64,000 nt of DNA from UBA11524 sp051883695. GTDB taxonomy: Bacteria > Bacillota > Clostridia > Christensenellales > Aristaeellaceae. Position 1 is the stretch's first letter. Each line of letters starts with the position of its first letter. This document shows, piece after piece, positions 17,111 through 25,033 of the stretch. The notes under the pieces are model-generated. The model was not told the DNA's origin. It did no database searches and saw only the letters and a list, made by a program, of their open reading frames with translations. The DNA lies in the NCBI GenBank assembly GCA_051883695.1, contig JBJEUF010000021.1, forward strand, positions 18,975-82,974. The letters run 5' to 3'. Made by a program: the position numbers and the translations under genes.

Positions 17111-17695
17111 TCAGACATTCACGCCGTAGGCCTTGCACAGGGCGTACAGACCGCCCTGATAGCCGGCGCCGACCGCATTGAACTTCCAGGCGCCGGCGTT
17201 GCGATAGAACTCGCAGACAACCAGCGCGGTCTCGATGGAGAAGTCCTCGCCCAGATCGTAGCGCAGCTCCTCGATGCCCACGGTGTCCGAATCGCTGCTG
17301 CGGCGGGCAACACGCACATAGGCGTTGGAAACCTGACCGAAATTCTGGCCGCGCTCCGGCGCCTCGTAGATCGTCACGGTGATGGCAATCTTCTCGACGT
17401 CTGCCGGAACCTTGCTGAAGTCGATGAGCAGCGTCTCGTCATCGCCGCTGCCCTCGCCGGTCAGGTTATCGCCGGTGTGGGTCACAGCGCCGTCGGCACT
17501 CTGCAGATTGCCGTAGAAGATGAAGTCCTCATCCTTGCGGACCTTGCCGTTTGCGCCCAGCATGAAGGCGGAAGCGTCCAGGTCGAAATCGGCGGAGCCG
17601 TCATACTGGTTGGTATCCCAGCCCAGACCGACCAGCGCGAGCTTCATGCCCTTGTCAAGGCTGACGCGCTGTCCCTTGGAAAGATTGATCGCCAT
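17111..17695 (-). CDS. terD: TerD-family protein (copy 1)
   Basis: The start at 17695 (MAINLSKGQRVSLDK) follows GGGAGGAACGAATT; a longer frame runs into the previous gene without a ribosome site. It has 194 residues, the usual TerD length. The calcium-binding acid clusters are intact: GSADFDLDASAFML and DNLTGEGSGDDE, with GQVSNAYVRV and GAWKFNAVGAGY at the C-terminal end. TerD proteins bind calcium and are implicated in tellurite, phage and chemical-stress responses. It is nearest to copy 3 in sequence. Confidence 0.95.
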   Translation of the reverse strand: MAINLSKGQRVSLDKGMKLALVGLGWDTNQYDGSADFDLDASAFMLGANGKVRKDEDFIFYGNLQSADGAVTHTGDNLTGEGSGDDETLLIDFSKVPADVEKIAITVTIYEAPERGQNFGQVSNAYVRVARRSSDSDTVGIEELRYDLGEDFSIETALVVCEFYRNAGAWKFNAVGAGYQGGLYALCKAYGVNV

Positions 17696-17721
17696 AATTC
17701 GTTCCTCCCCGTATATTTGTA

Positions 17722-18336
17722 TCAGCGGTACAGATTGATGAGGCTGTCCAGGCGGCTGGCATTGGCCACGCCCTGCCCGACGGCGTTGAACTTCCATTCG
17801 CCGTCATGGCGGTAGATCTCGCCGACGACCAGGCCCGTCATGCCGGCGTAGTTGTCCGTCAGGTTGTACTTGCACAGCTCGGTGCGGTTGGCCATGTCCA
17901 CAATGCGGATGAAGGCGTTGCGGATCATGCCGAAATCCTGATGACGCACGTTGGCGTCATAGATGTTGACGACGAAAACCAGCTTCTGGATATTGCCGGG
18001 AATCAGGGAGAGATCGACCGAGATCTGTTCATCGTCGCCCTCGCCGCTGCCGGTGAGGTTATCGCCGTGATGGACGATGGCGCCGCTGGCGTGCCGCAGG
18101 TTGCCGAAATAGACGCAGCATTCCTTGGCGGAGTTGCTCACAACCTTGCCATCCGCCCCACAGAGGATCACGGAAGCATCGCAGTCAATATCCGCGGGCT
18201 TGGCAGCAAACAGCGCCCGGAGACCGGTGGCGCGGGCCTGCGCCTCGTCCCAGCCCAGGCCAACCATGATTTTCTTCAGACCGGTGCCGCCCTTGGTCAG
18301 GCTGATTTTCTGGCCCTTCTGCAAGCTGACTGACAT
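17722..18336 (-). CDS. TerD-family protein (copy 2, divergent)
   Basis: This 204-residue TerD-fold protein starts after AAGGAGG. It departs from the other two: the first acid cluster reads PADIDCDASVILC instead of the FDLDASAFML form, and it carries an extra segment (ARATGLRALFAAKPADI). The second cluster DNLTGSGEGDDE is intact, and GEWKFNAVGQGV ends the fold. It may be a TerZ/TerE-type partner giving a mixed complex. The 26-bp gaps on each side show cotranscription. Confidence 0.93.
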   Translation of the reverse strand: MSVSLQKGQKISLTKGGTGLKKIMVGLGWDEAQARATGLRALFAAKPADIDCDASVILCGADGKVVSNSAKECCVYFGNLRHASGAIVHHGDNLTGSGEGDDEQISVDLSLIPGNIQKLVFVVNIYDANVRHQDFGMIRNAFIRIVDMANRTELCKYNLTDNYAGMTGLVVGEIYRHDGEWKFNAVGQGVANASRLDSLINLYR

Positions 18337-18355
18337 TTGAATATCCTCCTTTTGT

Positions 18356-18934
18356 TCAGACGTTCACGCCGAAATTCACGCACAGCGCTTCCAGACCTCC
18401 CTGGAAGCCGCTGCCGATGGCATTGAATTTCCATTCGCCGTTATGGCGGTAGATTTCACCCACCACCACGGCGGTCTCGATGGAGAAGTCCTCCTCCAGG
18501 TCATAGCGGACGAGCTCGGCGCCGGTTGCGTCATCCAGGATGCGGACGTAGGCGTTGCTCACCTGACCGAAGTTCTGCCGGCGTTCAGCGCCATCGTAGA
18601 TGGTGACGGTGAAAGCGATCTTCTCGATGTTCGCCGGGACGGCTTGCAGATTCACGGAGATCTGCTCGTCGTCGCCTTCGCCCTCGCCGGTCTTGTTGTC
18701 GCCGCCATAGCGGACGGCGCCGGAGGGATCGGTCGCGTTGCTGTAGAACACGAAGTCCGCATCCTGCGTGACCTTGCCGTTGGCGCCCAGCATGAAGGCG
18801 GAAGCGTCCAGGTCAAAGTCGTAGTCGCCGTCATAGCGGTTGACATCCCAGCCCAGGCCGACGGTGATCCTGCTCAGACCGGGATTGCCCTTGGTCAGGT
18901 CAACCTTCTGACCCTTTCTCAGATTGACAGCCAC
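18356..18934 (-). CDS. terD: TerD-family protein (copy 3)
   Basis: This 192-residue protein begins at a GTG (18934) 8 nt after AAGGAGG; the next residues AVNLRKGQKVDLTKG are the classical TerD opening. Acid clusters GDYDFDLDASAFML and DNKTGEGEGDDE are complete, and the protein ends FQGGLEALCVNFGVNV, very like copy 1. It is the first of the three terD genes, 39 bp after the P-type ATPase. A calcium-binding protein immediately behind a calcium-type pump suggests a functional tie. Confidence 0.95.
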   Translation of the reverse strand: MAVNLRKGQKVDLTKGNPGLSRITVGLGWDVNRYDGDYDFDLDASAFMLGANGKVTQDADFVFYSNATDPSGAVRYGGDNKTGEGEGDDEQISVNLQAVPANIEKIAFTVTIYDGAERRQNFGQVSNAYVRILDDATGAELVRYDLEEDFSIETAVVVGEIYRHNGEWKFNAIGSGFQGGLEALCVNFGVNV

Positions 18935-18973
18935 AGTGTTTACCTCCTTGTTGTGTTGATGGGAATAACGGGA

Positions 18974-21583
18974 TTATGAGCGGGTGATGGCCTTGCGGAT
19001 CATGTCGATCGGGATAATCAGGAAGGCGATAGCCAGGCAGATCAGCCAGGTGACGGCGGGCAGGGCTTCCACGCTCAGCACCTCGCCGCCGAAGGTGACG
19101 AAGATGAACTGAATCACGAAGATGGCGCCCATGACCAGGATGAAGTTCCTGTTCCGGCCCAGATGCTCAAACACATTCACATGGGAGGTGCGCGCGTTGA
19201 AGCCGTTGAAGGTGATGGCCATCATGAAGGTGGCGAACACGGCGGAGTTCAGCAGAACCGTATCCAGCACGCCCTCCTTCACAGCGCCCAGCAGGCTCTG
19301 GATGGCGGGGACGAAGCGGATGCACAGGCAGACCGCGGTGATGTAGAGGGCGCTGATGATGATTTCGGTCATCATCCTCCGGGTGACGATGGATTCGTTG
19401 CGGGCCACCGGCTTTTCCTTCATGTATTCCTTCAGCGCGGGCTCGCTGCCGAAGGCGATGGCCGCCAGGGTATCCATGGCCAGGTTGACGAAGAGCAGCT
19501 GGATGACCGTCAGAATCTCATGCTCGCCGAACAGCGGGGCGAGGAAGCAGGTCAGCACCGCCGCGACGTTGACGGTCAGCTGGAAGATCAGGAACTTGCG
19601 GATGGACTTGAACATGGTGCGGCCATACAGGATGGCCTTTTCGATGGAGAGGAAGTTGTCGTCAAGGATGGTGATGTCGCCGGCTTCCTTGGCGACCTCC
19701 GTGCCGGAGCCCATGGCGAAGCCGACGTCCGCCTTCTTCAGGGCGGGAGAGTCGTTGACGCCGTCGCCGGTCATGCCCACAACGAGGTTCAGCTCCTGCG
19801 CGCAGCGTACCAGACGGCTCTTGTCGGTGGGCAGCGCGCGGGAAACGACGCGCAGATTCGGCAGAACCTTCTTCAGCTCCTCGTCGGACAGCTCCGCCAT
19901 TTCGGCGCTGGTCAGCGCCACGTCGGAATTCTCCTTCAGCAGACCGGCTTCCTTGGCGATGGCAACGGCGGTTTCCTTGCGGTCACCGGTGACCATCACC
20001 ACCTGCACGCCGGCTTCCTGCACCTCATGGATGGCGTCGATGGCTTCCTTGCGGACGTTGTCGCGGATGGACAGCACGCAGACCAGCGTCAGGCTGTCGC
20101 CGTCCGCATCCGAACCGGCGCACTTGGCCACAGCCAGCAGGCGCATGGAACGTCCGGCCTGCTTGTTCATGTAGGCGGTGAGGTAATTGCTTTCGGTCAG
20201 GGGCTTCTCGTTGCCGTTCTCGTCGATATAGGCGGTGCAGCGGGGCACGATCTTCTCCGGCGCACCCTTGATGTAGGTGAGCACCTTGTCGCCGTGGGTG
20301 ATGGTGACGGTGGAGTACTTCTTCGCGGAATCGAAGGCGTTGAAGTTGGAGACATCCTCCCGGGCGATGGCGTTGGTCGCGTTGTTGTCAGCCAGGAAGG
20401 CCATCAGCGCGCGGTCGGTGGAGTTGCCGCCGATGATGTGACCGTCGGAGTAGGAGGAGGAGTTGTTCAGGCCGATGCCGACGATGACGTCCTCCCGCAG
20501 GGTGAGCGGGAGCTCCTTGATGGCGTTGAACTGACGGACATTGCCGGTTGCCACCTCGGTGACGCTCAGGCGGCCCTCGGTGATGGTGCCGGTCTTATCG
20601 GAGAAAAGGATGGACAGGGAACCGGCGGTTTCCAGACCGTTGATCTTGCGCACCAGAACGTTGTCCTTGGCCATGCGCAGGCTCTGGTAGCTCAGCAGGA
20701 TGCTGGTCAGCATGGGCAGGCCCTCGGGCACCGCGCACACGATGATGGTCACGGCTACGGTGATGGCCTCGATGCTGAGGCTCAGCCAGCCATAGAAGTC
20801 GGCAGGAATGTTGCGGGAAATCAATGCCTGGGCAAAGACGCCGATCACGATAGCGATGGCGCCGATGTAGCCAAAGGTGGAAATCTGCTTGGCCAGCTTG
20901 CTGAGCTTGACCTGCAGAGGCGTTTCGCGGGTGTCCTCCTGAACCTCCAGCGCAAGCTCGCCAAAGAGTGTTCTGTCGCCGACGACCTTCACTTCCATGT
21001 AGGCCTCGCCGCCGCAGACGACGGTTCCGCGATAGGCGTAGCAGGTGTTCAGCAGATCCTTCACGTCATAGGCGGCGCCGTCGGCGTTGACGGTCTTCAG
21101 GGCCTCCTCGGTTTCGCCGTTGAGCGAGGCCTGGTCAACCTTGACGCTGCCGACGATGATTTCGCCGTCCGCGGCGATCTTGTCGCCGGCCTGCAGGTAA
21201 ACGATGTCGCCAACGACGACTTCGCTGACGTGAATCTCCACCAGCTTGCCGTCGCGGATGACCTTCGCCATCTCCTTGGCTTCCTCCTCGGCCTTCAGCG
21301 CGGAGGCCTTGCCCTCCTGCTGGCTTTCGCTGACGGAGGAAACGCCGTTGGCGATCATGATGGCGATCAGAACGCCGACGGGCTCGTACCACTCGGCTTT
21401 CTCCAGAATGACAAGCACAATCTGAATGACCAGCGCGACGAGCAGGATCATGATCATGGGATCCTTGAAGCCTTCAAGAATCTTCTTCCACAGCGGGTCC
21501 GGCGGAATCTGCGTCAGGACATTGCTGCCGTGTTCCTTGCGACTTTGCTCAACCTGTTCGGCTGTCAATCCTCGTTTTTCCAT
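18974..21583 (-). CDS. Calcium-type P-type ATPase (PMCA/SERCA-like)
   Basis: The start at 21583 (MEKRGLTAEQVEQSRKEHGSN) has GGAGG 8 nt upstream; the frame stays open to about 21820 but without a ribosome site. The 869 residues show an N-terminal cation-ATPase domain, helices M1-M2 (about 42-85), an actuator domain, M4 with CAVPEGLP (286-290) typical of calcium pumps, phosphorylated Asp329 in SDKTGT, KGAPE, TGDGVNDSPALKKADVG, and a C-terminal helix bundle. The actuator loop usually written TGES reads NGET here. It probably exports calcium. As first gene of the ter operon it links cation flux to the calcium-binding TerD proteins. Confidence 0.93.
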   Translation of the reverse strand: MEKRGLTAEQVEQSRKEHGSNVLTQIPPDPLWKKILEGFKDPMIMILLVALVIQIVLVILEKAEWYEPVGVLIAIMIANGVSSVSESQQEGKASALKAEEEAKEMAKVIRDGKLVEIHVSEVVVGDIVYLQAGDKIAADGEIIVGSVKVDQASLNGETEEALKTVNADGAAYDVKDLLNTCYAYRGTVVCGGEAYMEVKVVGDRTLFGELALEVQEDTRETPLQVKLSKLAKQISTFGYIGAIAIVIGVFAQALISRNIPADFYGWLSLSIEAITVAVTIIVCAVPEGLPMLTSILLSYQSLRMAKDNVLVRKINGLETAGSLSILFSDKTGTITEGRLSVTEVATGNVRQFNAIKELPLTLREDVIVGIGLNNSSSYSDGHIIGGNSTDRALMAFLADNNATNAIAREDVSNFNAFDSAKKYSTVTITHGDKVLTYIKGAPEKIVPRCTAYIDENGNEKPLTESNYLTAYMNKQAGRSMRLLAVAKCAGSDADGDSLTLVCVLSIRDNVRKEAIDAIHEVQEAGVQVVMVTGDRKETAVAIAKEAGLLKENSDVALTSAEMAELSDEELKKVLPNLRVVSRALPTDKSRLVRCAQELNLVVGMTGDGVNDSPALKKADVGFAMGSGTEVAKEAGDITILDDNFLSIEKAILYGRTMFKSIRKFLIFQLTVNVAAVLTCFLAPLFGEHEILTVIQLLFVNLAMDTLAAIAFGSEPALKEYMKEKPVARNESIVTRRMMTEIIISALYITAVCLCIRFVPAIQSLLGAVKEGVLDTVLLNSAVFATFMMAITFNGFNARTSHVNVFEHLGRNRNFILVMGAIFVIQFIFVTFGGEVLSVEALPAVTWLICLAIAFLIIPIDMIRKAITRS

Positions 21584-21824
21584 TGAGATGTCCTCCAATT
21601 TCAAAGTGTGTTCGGGATGACCGGGGTTTTTGTGATCCGCAAAACCGTTGCAAAACGGGCGTATCGTGAGTGATGGCGGGAAAACCAAGCTGGATGCGGG
21701 CAAGCGGTTCCGCACTCTGCCTGATCGGATATGGGAAATACATCCGAAGGCGCGCAACGCTTCCCCGGACTGCAGCAAATAGCGCATGATACAGCTTGCT
21801 TCCATCGTACCGTCAATCATGAAG

Positions 21825-21853
21825 ATTATACCACATGATGGGCGGGAAGTCTA
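21825..21853 (-). promoter_or_regulatory. Promoter of the ter operon
   Basis: On the minus strand TAGACT (21853-21848) is 17 bp from a consensus TATAAT (21830-21825). It would give a leader of about 235 nt before the P-type ATPase start, long enough for regulation at the mRNA level. Confidence 0.65.
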
Positions 21854-21912
21854 CTGTTTTCTACATGACCGCAGGGCGACCTCATCCAAACCGAAAACAG
21901 ACAGGGATGCAA

Positions 21913-21972
21913 CCGAAGGGGTGGAGGGGGCGATCGGAAAGCCCCCTCCTCGCTTCCGCAGAAGCGAAACAC
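21913..21972 (+). repeat. 60-bp intergenic hairpin repeat, copy A
   Basis: This 60-bp sequence is identical, base for base, to the complement of 59185-59244. Its core is a 9-bp stem GGAGGGGGC (21923-21931) with GCCCCCTCC, around the loop GATCGGAAA. A second small stem (GCTTCCGCAGAAGC type) lies at its right end. A relative with the same loop but different stem is at 27531-27580. Confidence 0.85.
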
Positions 21973-21995
21973 TCCTGCCGCAGAAGGTGTTTCGC

Positions 21996-22025
21996 GCCTG
22001 CGGGCGCGACCAAAGGGCTTTCCGA
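21996..22025 (-). repeat. Half copy of the hairpin repeat (copy D)
   Basis: Read on the minus strand this shows ATCGGAAAGCCCTTTGGTCG followed by CGCCCGCAG. It matches the loop and right arm of copy B (27531-27580) but has no matching left arm, so it cannot form the stem. It faces copy A across a GCGAAACAC hairpin. Confidence 0.6.
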
Positions 22026-22120
22026 TGTCCAACATCGCCTGAAGCGTTGCACAATCCGGTATTTTGAATGAGGCCGCCCTGAGATGGTCGTTACCGCGGG
22101 ATGCGGAGAGGCCCGCCGGG

Positions 22121-23077
22121 TCACTGCCCGAAGAGTGCGGCCTCGTACCGGGGCGTATCCGACAGGGGCAGCGAAAACAGCTGCGCGACCGCAGCGGGGT
22201 AGGTATGGGGAGAGGATTTGCGGATGGCCTTGAGCGCCTTGTCCGGGTTCTCAAAGGAGCAGGCGAGGTACTTCATGTGCTCCCGCATCCGGCTGTGCGC
22301 TTGCTCGGCGGGGTATTCGCGCAGATAGGCGTCATAGAGCGCATCGTGGTAGGCGCGCAGCTCATCCGCCGTCGCCCGGCAGCCGCCCCGGAGCTCCCGG
22401 GACAGGGCGGGGTTTGCCAGCAGGCCGCGCCCGATCATCAGCGGCGTTCCGGGGTGGCGCGCTTCGACGGCCTCGCAGTCCCCGCGGGTGAACAGGTTCC
22501 CGTTGAAAACCAGCGGAATGCCGCAGCGCACCGCCGCGTCAAAGCAGTCCATGTGCACCTCGCCCCTGTAGAACTCGTTCCGGGTGCGGGGGTGAATGAC
22601 CAGCTCCTTCAGGGGGTACTGTTTCAGGAGGGAAAGGAGCGCGGGCCATTCCTCCGGCGATGCAAAACCGATGCGCGTCTTGATGGAAACCGGCAGCGGG
22701 GAGGCGGGAAGCACCGCGTCGAGGAAGGCGCGCAGCGCATCCGGATCGCGCAGCATCCCCGCGCCGCGCCCCTTGGCGGTCACCGTGCCGGAGGGGCAGC
22801 CGGTGTTGAGGTTCACCTCGTCATAGCCCAGCTGCGCCAGCTCCCGCGCCGCCCACAGGAACAGCTCCGGATCCCGGGTCAGGAGCTGGGGAATGACCGG
22901 GATGCCTGCGTTGCCGGCCGGGGCGATGTCCCGCAGATCCCGGGTGGTGAAAACGCGGTGGACGGACGGCGTGATAAAGGGGATGTAGTATCGGGAAACG
23001 CCGCCAAAATGCCGATGATGTACCCGTCGGAAAACCGCGCCCGTCATGCCCTCCATCGGGGCAACCCTGATGTTCAT
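22121..23077 (-). CDS. tRNA-dihydrouridine synthase family protein
   Basis: The start at 23077 (MNIRVAPMEGMTGAVFRR) is 6 nt after AGGAGG, giving 318 residues. The Dus signature is complete: APMEGMTG at the FMN site, VNLNTGCPSGTVTAKGRGAGML with the catalytic Cys, SIKTRIG, HPRTRNEFYRG, and IGRGLLANP near the end. It uses FMN and NADPH to reduce uridine in tRNA. Sequence alone does not tell which position; the THIS-type APMEGMTGAVFR opening differs somewhat from classic DusB. It is monocistronic, with its own promoter. Confidence 0.92.
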   Translation of the reverse strand: MNIRVAPMEGMTGAVFRRVHHRHFGGVSRYYIPFITPSVHRVFTTRDLRDIAPAGNAGIPVIPQLLTRDPELFLWAARELAQLGYDEVNLNTGCPSGTVTAKGRGAGMLRDPDALRAFLDAVLPASPLPVSIKTRIGFASPEEWPALLSLLKQYPLKELVIHPRTRNEFYRGEVHMDCFDAAVRCGIPLVFNGNLFTRGDCEAVEARHPGTPLMIGRGLLANPALSRELRGGCRATADELRAYHDALYDAYLREYPAEQAHSRMREHMKYLACSFENPDKALKAIRKSSPHTYPAAVAQLFSLPLSDTPRYEAALFGQ

Positions 23078-23105
23078 GAGCATCCTCCTGGCTTGTGCTG
23101 TGCTC

Positions 23106-23134
23106 ATGATAGCATACTTTTCCCTGCAAAACAA
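23106..23134 (-). promoter_or_regulatory. Promoter of the dihydrouridine synthase gene
   Basis: On the minus strand TTGTTT (23134-23129), a 17-bp spacer and TATCAT (23111-23106) lie 30 bp ahead of the start at 23077. On the plus strand a weaker TTGCAG (23137-23142), 18 bp, TATATC (23161-23166) could serve the divergent oxidoreductase. Confidence 0.65.
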
Positions 23135-23240
23135 CCTTGCAGCCGTGTGCCTTCCTTTTTTATATCCGGACAGCAGGGAATCGGCGGTTTGCGGCGAATC
23201 CCATCCATCGGAAACAACGTACAGGAGGCGCCGTATTCTC

Positions 23241-24554
23241 ATGAGGAAAAAAATCACTGTGGCGATCGCGGGCCTGGGCTCCCGTGGCCTGGATACCTAC
23301 GCCCGCTGCCTGGAGCGTCACCCTGACCGGGCGGAGCTTGTCGCCGTGGCGGATATCCGTCCCGACCGGGTGGCTGTGGCGGCGGAGCGCTATCACCTGC
23401 CGGCGGACAGGTGCTTTGACAGCGTGGAAAGCCTGCTCCGTCAGCCGAAGCTGGCGGATGTGCTGTTCATCTGCACGCCCGATCATCTGCATTATCAGCC
23501 CGCCATCGACGCGCTGACGCTGGGCTATCACCTGCTGCTGGAAAAGCCTGCCGCCCGCAGCGTTCGGGAATGCCGCCATATCGCGGAGCTGGCGCAGGAG
23601 AAGCGGCTGCACGTCATCGTCTGCCATGTGCTGCGCTACACCGTGTTCTACCAGACGCTTCGCAGGCTCCTTGAGGAAGGCCGCGTCGGCAATGTCATGA
23701 ATATCGAGGCCATCGAGCGCGTGGCTTACTGGCATCAGGCCCATTCCTTCGTGCGCGGCAACTGGCACGTCGCGGCGGACACCACGCCGATGATCCTCGC
23801 CAAGTGCTGCCATGATATGGACATGATCCTCTATCTGACGGGCAAGCGCTGCGAGCGCGTGACCTCCTTCGGCCATCTGACCCATTTCACGGCGGAGAAC
23901 ATGCCCGAGGGCGCCGCAGAGCGCTGCGGAGACGACTGCCCGCATGCGGATACCTGCCCGTACAACGCCCGGCGCTACTACCTTGGCATGTACCGGAGGA
24001 ACGGCGACAGCTGGCCGGTCAACGTGGTTGCGCCCGAGCCCACCGAGGAAAGGATCCTGGCCGCGCTGGATGCCGGGGAGAACGAGGCCGGGTGCGACTA
24101 CGGACGCTGCGTGTACCGGATGAACAACGATGTGGTGGATCATCAGGTGGTCAGCCTGCAGCTGGAGGACGACGTGACGGTCGCGTTCACGATGACGGCC
24201 TTCACGGCTACGGGCGGACGGTGTATGCGCATCTGCGGCACGGCGGGCGAAATCTGGGCGGATATGGAGCGCAATGTGATCCGCGTGCAGGCGTTCGGGC
24301 AGGTTGGCGCAAAGGCGGCGGAGGAGATTGACGTCAGGAAGCTGACGAGCGATTTCTCCGGGCATGGCGGCGGCGACGCGAGGATGGTGGCGGATTATCT
24401 GGATCTGCTGGAGGGCAAGGGCATGTCCGCGGCGCTGACGACGATTGACAGGAGCGTGGAGAGTCACTATGTCGCGCTGGCAGCGGAGGAATCGCGCCTG
24501 CGCGGCGGACAGATGATCCGACTCGACGATTATGTTTCATGCGGAGCCAACTGA
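23241..24554 (+). CDS. Gfo/Idh/MocA-family NAD(P)-dependent oxidoreductase
   Basis: The start at 23241 (MRKKITVAIAGLGSRG) follows AGGAGG; 437 residues. The N-terminal Rossmann fold shows AIAGLGSRG, VAVADIRPDRV and VLFICTPDHLHYQPA; LLLEKPAA contains the usual catalytic lysine, and HDMDMI the active-site Asp/His. A cysteine group CGDDCPHADTCPYNARRYY (about 230-250), with a second pair in CDYGRC, may bind a metal. Such dehydrogenases act on sugars, inositols or sugar acids. The substrate is not evident; nearby genes suggest a plant sugar. Confidence 0.9.
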   Translation: MRKKITVAIAGLGSRGLDTYARCLERHPDRAELVAVADIRPDRVAVAAERYHLPADRCFDSVESLLRQPKLADVLFICTPDHLHYQPAIDALTLGYHLLLEKPAARSVRECRHIAELAQEKRLHVIVCHVLRYTVFYQTLRRLLEEGRVGNVMNIEAIERVAYWHQAHSFVRGNWHVAADTTPMILAKCCHDMDMILYLTGKRCERVTSFGHLTHFTAENMPEGAAERCGDDCPHADTCPYNARRYYLGMYRRNGDSWPVNVVAPEPTEERILAALDAGENEAGCDYGRCVYRMNNDVVDHQVVSLQLEDDVTVAFTMTAFTATGGRCMRICGTAGEIWADMERNVIRVQAFGQVGAKAAEEIDVRKLTSDFSGHGGGDARMVADYLDLLEGKGMSAALTTIDRSVESHYVALAAEESRLRGGQMIRLDDYVSCGAN

Positions 24555-24588
24555 GAGGAAAGCGGACGAGCCGCATCGCAAAACGGGT

Positions 24589-24747
24589 CCAGGGGTGAAG
24601 CCCCTGGCGCAGGTGGAGGGCTGCGGAAGCCCTCCCCGCCGGAGGCAAGCCGCATGTCCCACCTGCCCCAAAAAGAGAGCACAGGAGGCGAAGCCTCCAA
24701 CCCGCCCTGCACCTTTGAGGGATTCGCCGGATGGCGAATCCCTCAAA
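24589..24747. repeat. Cluster of four perfect hairpins
   Basis: CCAGGGG-TGAAG-CCCCTGG (24589-24607); GGAGGGCT with AGCCCTCC (24615-24635); GGAGGC-GAA-GCCTCC (24684-24698); and a 15-bp stem TTTGAGGGATTCGCC (24714-24728) with 24733-24747. All four are perfect, with loops of 3 to 5 nt. No coding frame fits. Comparable clusters occur at 53.2 and 61.0 kb. Confidence 0.7.
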
Positions 24748-24867
24748 CAGCTCAAACAGCCCCAAGGAAGCCGCACCGGTCCAAGCAACTTTTCACGCCT
24801 GATCTCCCATCCGCCGCAGGAACGGTTCATGCGCTGTTCAGCCTGAAAAATGTTCTCTGTAAGCCTT

Positions 24868-24966
24868 TGTAAACGCATTGAAATGTTCCGTAACTTATGC
24901 TACAATGCAAAGCAGAGGAAAAACGTTTGCGGCACGCGCGGACGTGCGCCCTCGAAAACGTTTTCG
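24868..24966 (+). promoter_or_regulatory. GH94 promoter with cre-like site and LacI-type palindrome
   Basis: TTGAAA (24878-24883), 17 bp, TACAAT (24901-24906) form a strong promoter. TGTAAACGCATTGA (24868-24881) overlaps the -35 and matches the CcpA cre consensus at about 12 of 14 positions. Downstream lie AAACGTTT (24921-24928) and the perfect 14-bp palindrome CGAAAACGTTTTCG (24953-24966), the form expected of a LacI-family operator. Together they predict catabolite repression plus a specific repressor; the repressor gene is not in this window. Confidence 0.7.
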
Positions 24967-25033
24967 TGAAGTGCGCAGCAAAGCAGCTTCACCATACAGC
25001 CCCGACACGAAAAACGCAAGGAGGAAATCAACC

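Larger units (their letters stand above)
21584..22120. other. Gene-free region: ter operon leader and hairpin repeats
   Basis: This 537-bp gap contains no convincing gene. From left to right it holds the ter leader of about 235 nt, which stays open in frame with the ATPase, then the ter promoter (21825-21853). The 60-bp repeat copy A (21913-21972) follows, then a GCGAAACAC/GTGTTTCGC hairpin (about 21964-21995) and a half copy of the repeat in the opposite direction (about 21996-22025). The tRNA-dihydrouridine synthase gene ends at 22121. Confidence 0.7.
24555..25033 (+). other. Gene-free region: hairpin cluster, promoter and leader of the GH94 gene
   Basis: This 479-bp gap holds four perfect hairpins in its first 200 bp, described separately, which may end the oxidoreductase transcript though none has a clear U-tract. 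The promoter at 24878-24906 and operator-like palindromes for the GH94 gene follow. An in-frame extension upstream of the GH94 start overlaps these signals and is not likely coding. Confidence 0.7.

Noticed and set aside
19163..21586. An 807-codon open frame on the plus strand
   Set aside because: It is antisense to the P-type ATPase whose motifs are complete; no ribosome site or recognisable domain.
21584..21820. In-frame N-terminal extension of the P-type ATPase (79 codons)
   Set aside because: The ribosome site and conserved N-terminus fit the start at 21583. The extension lies in the leader directly after the promoter and reads as non-homologous sequence.
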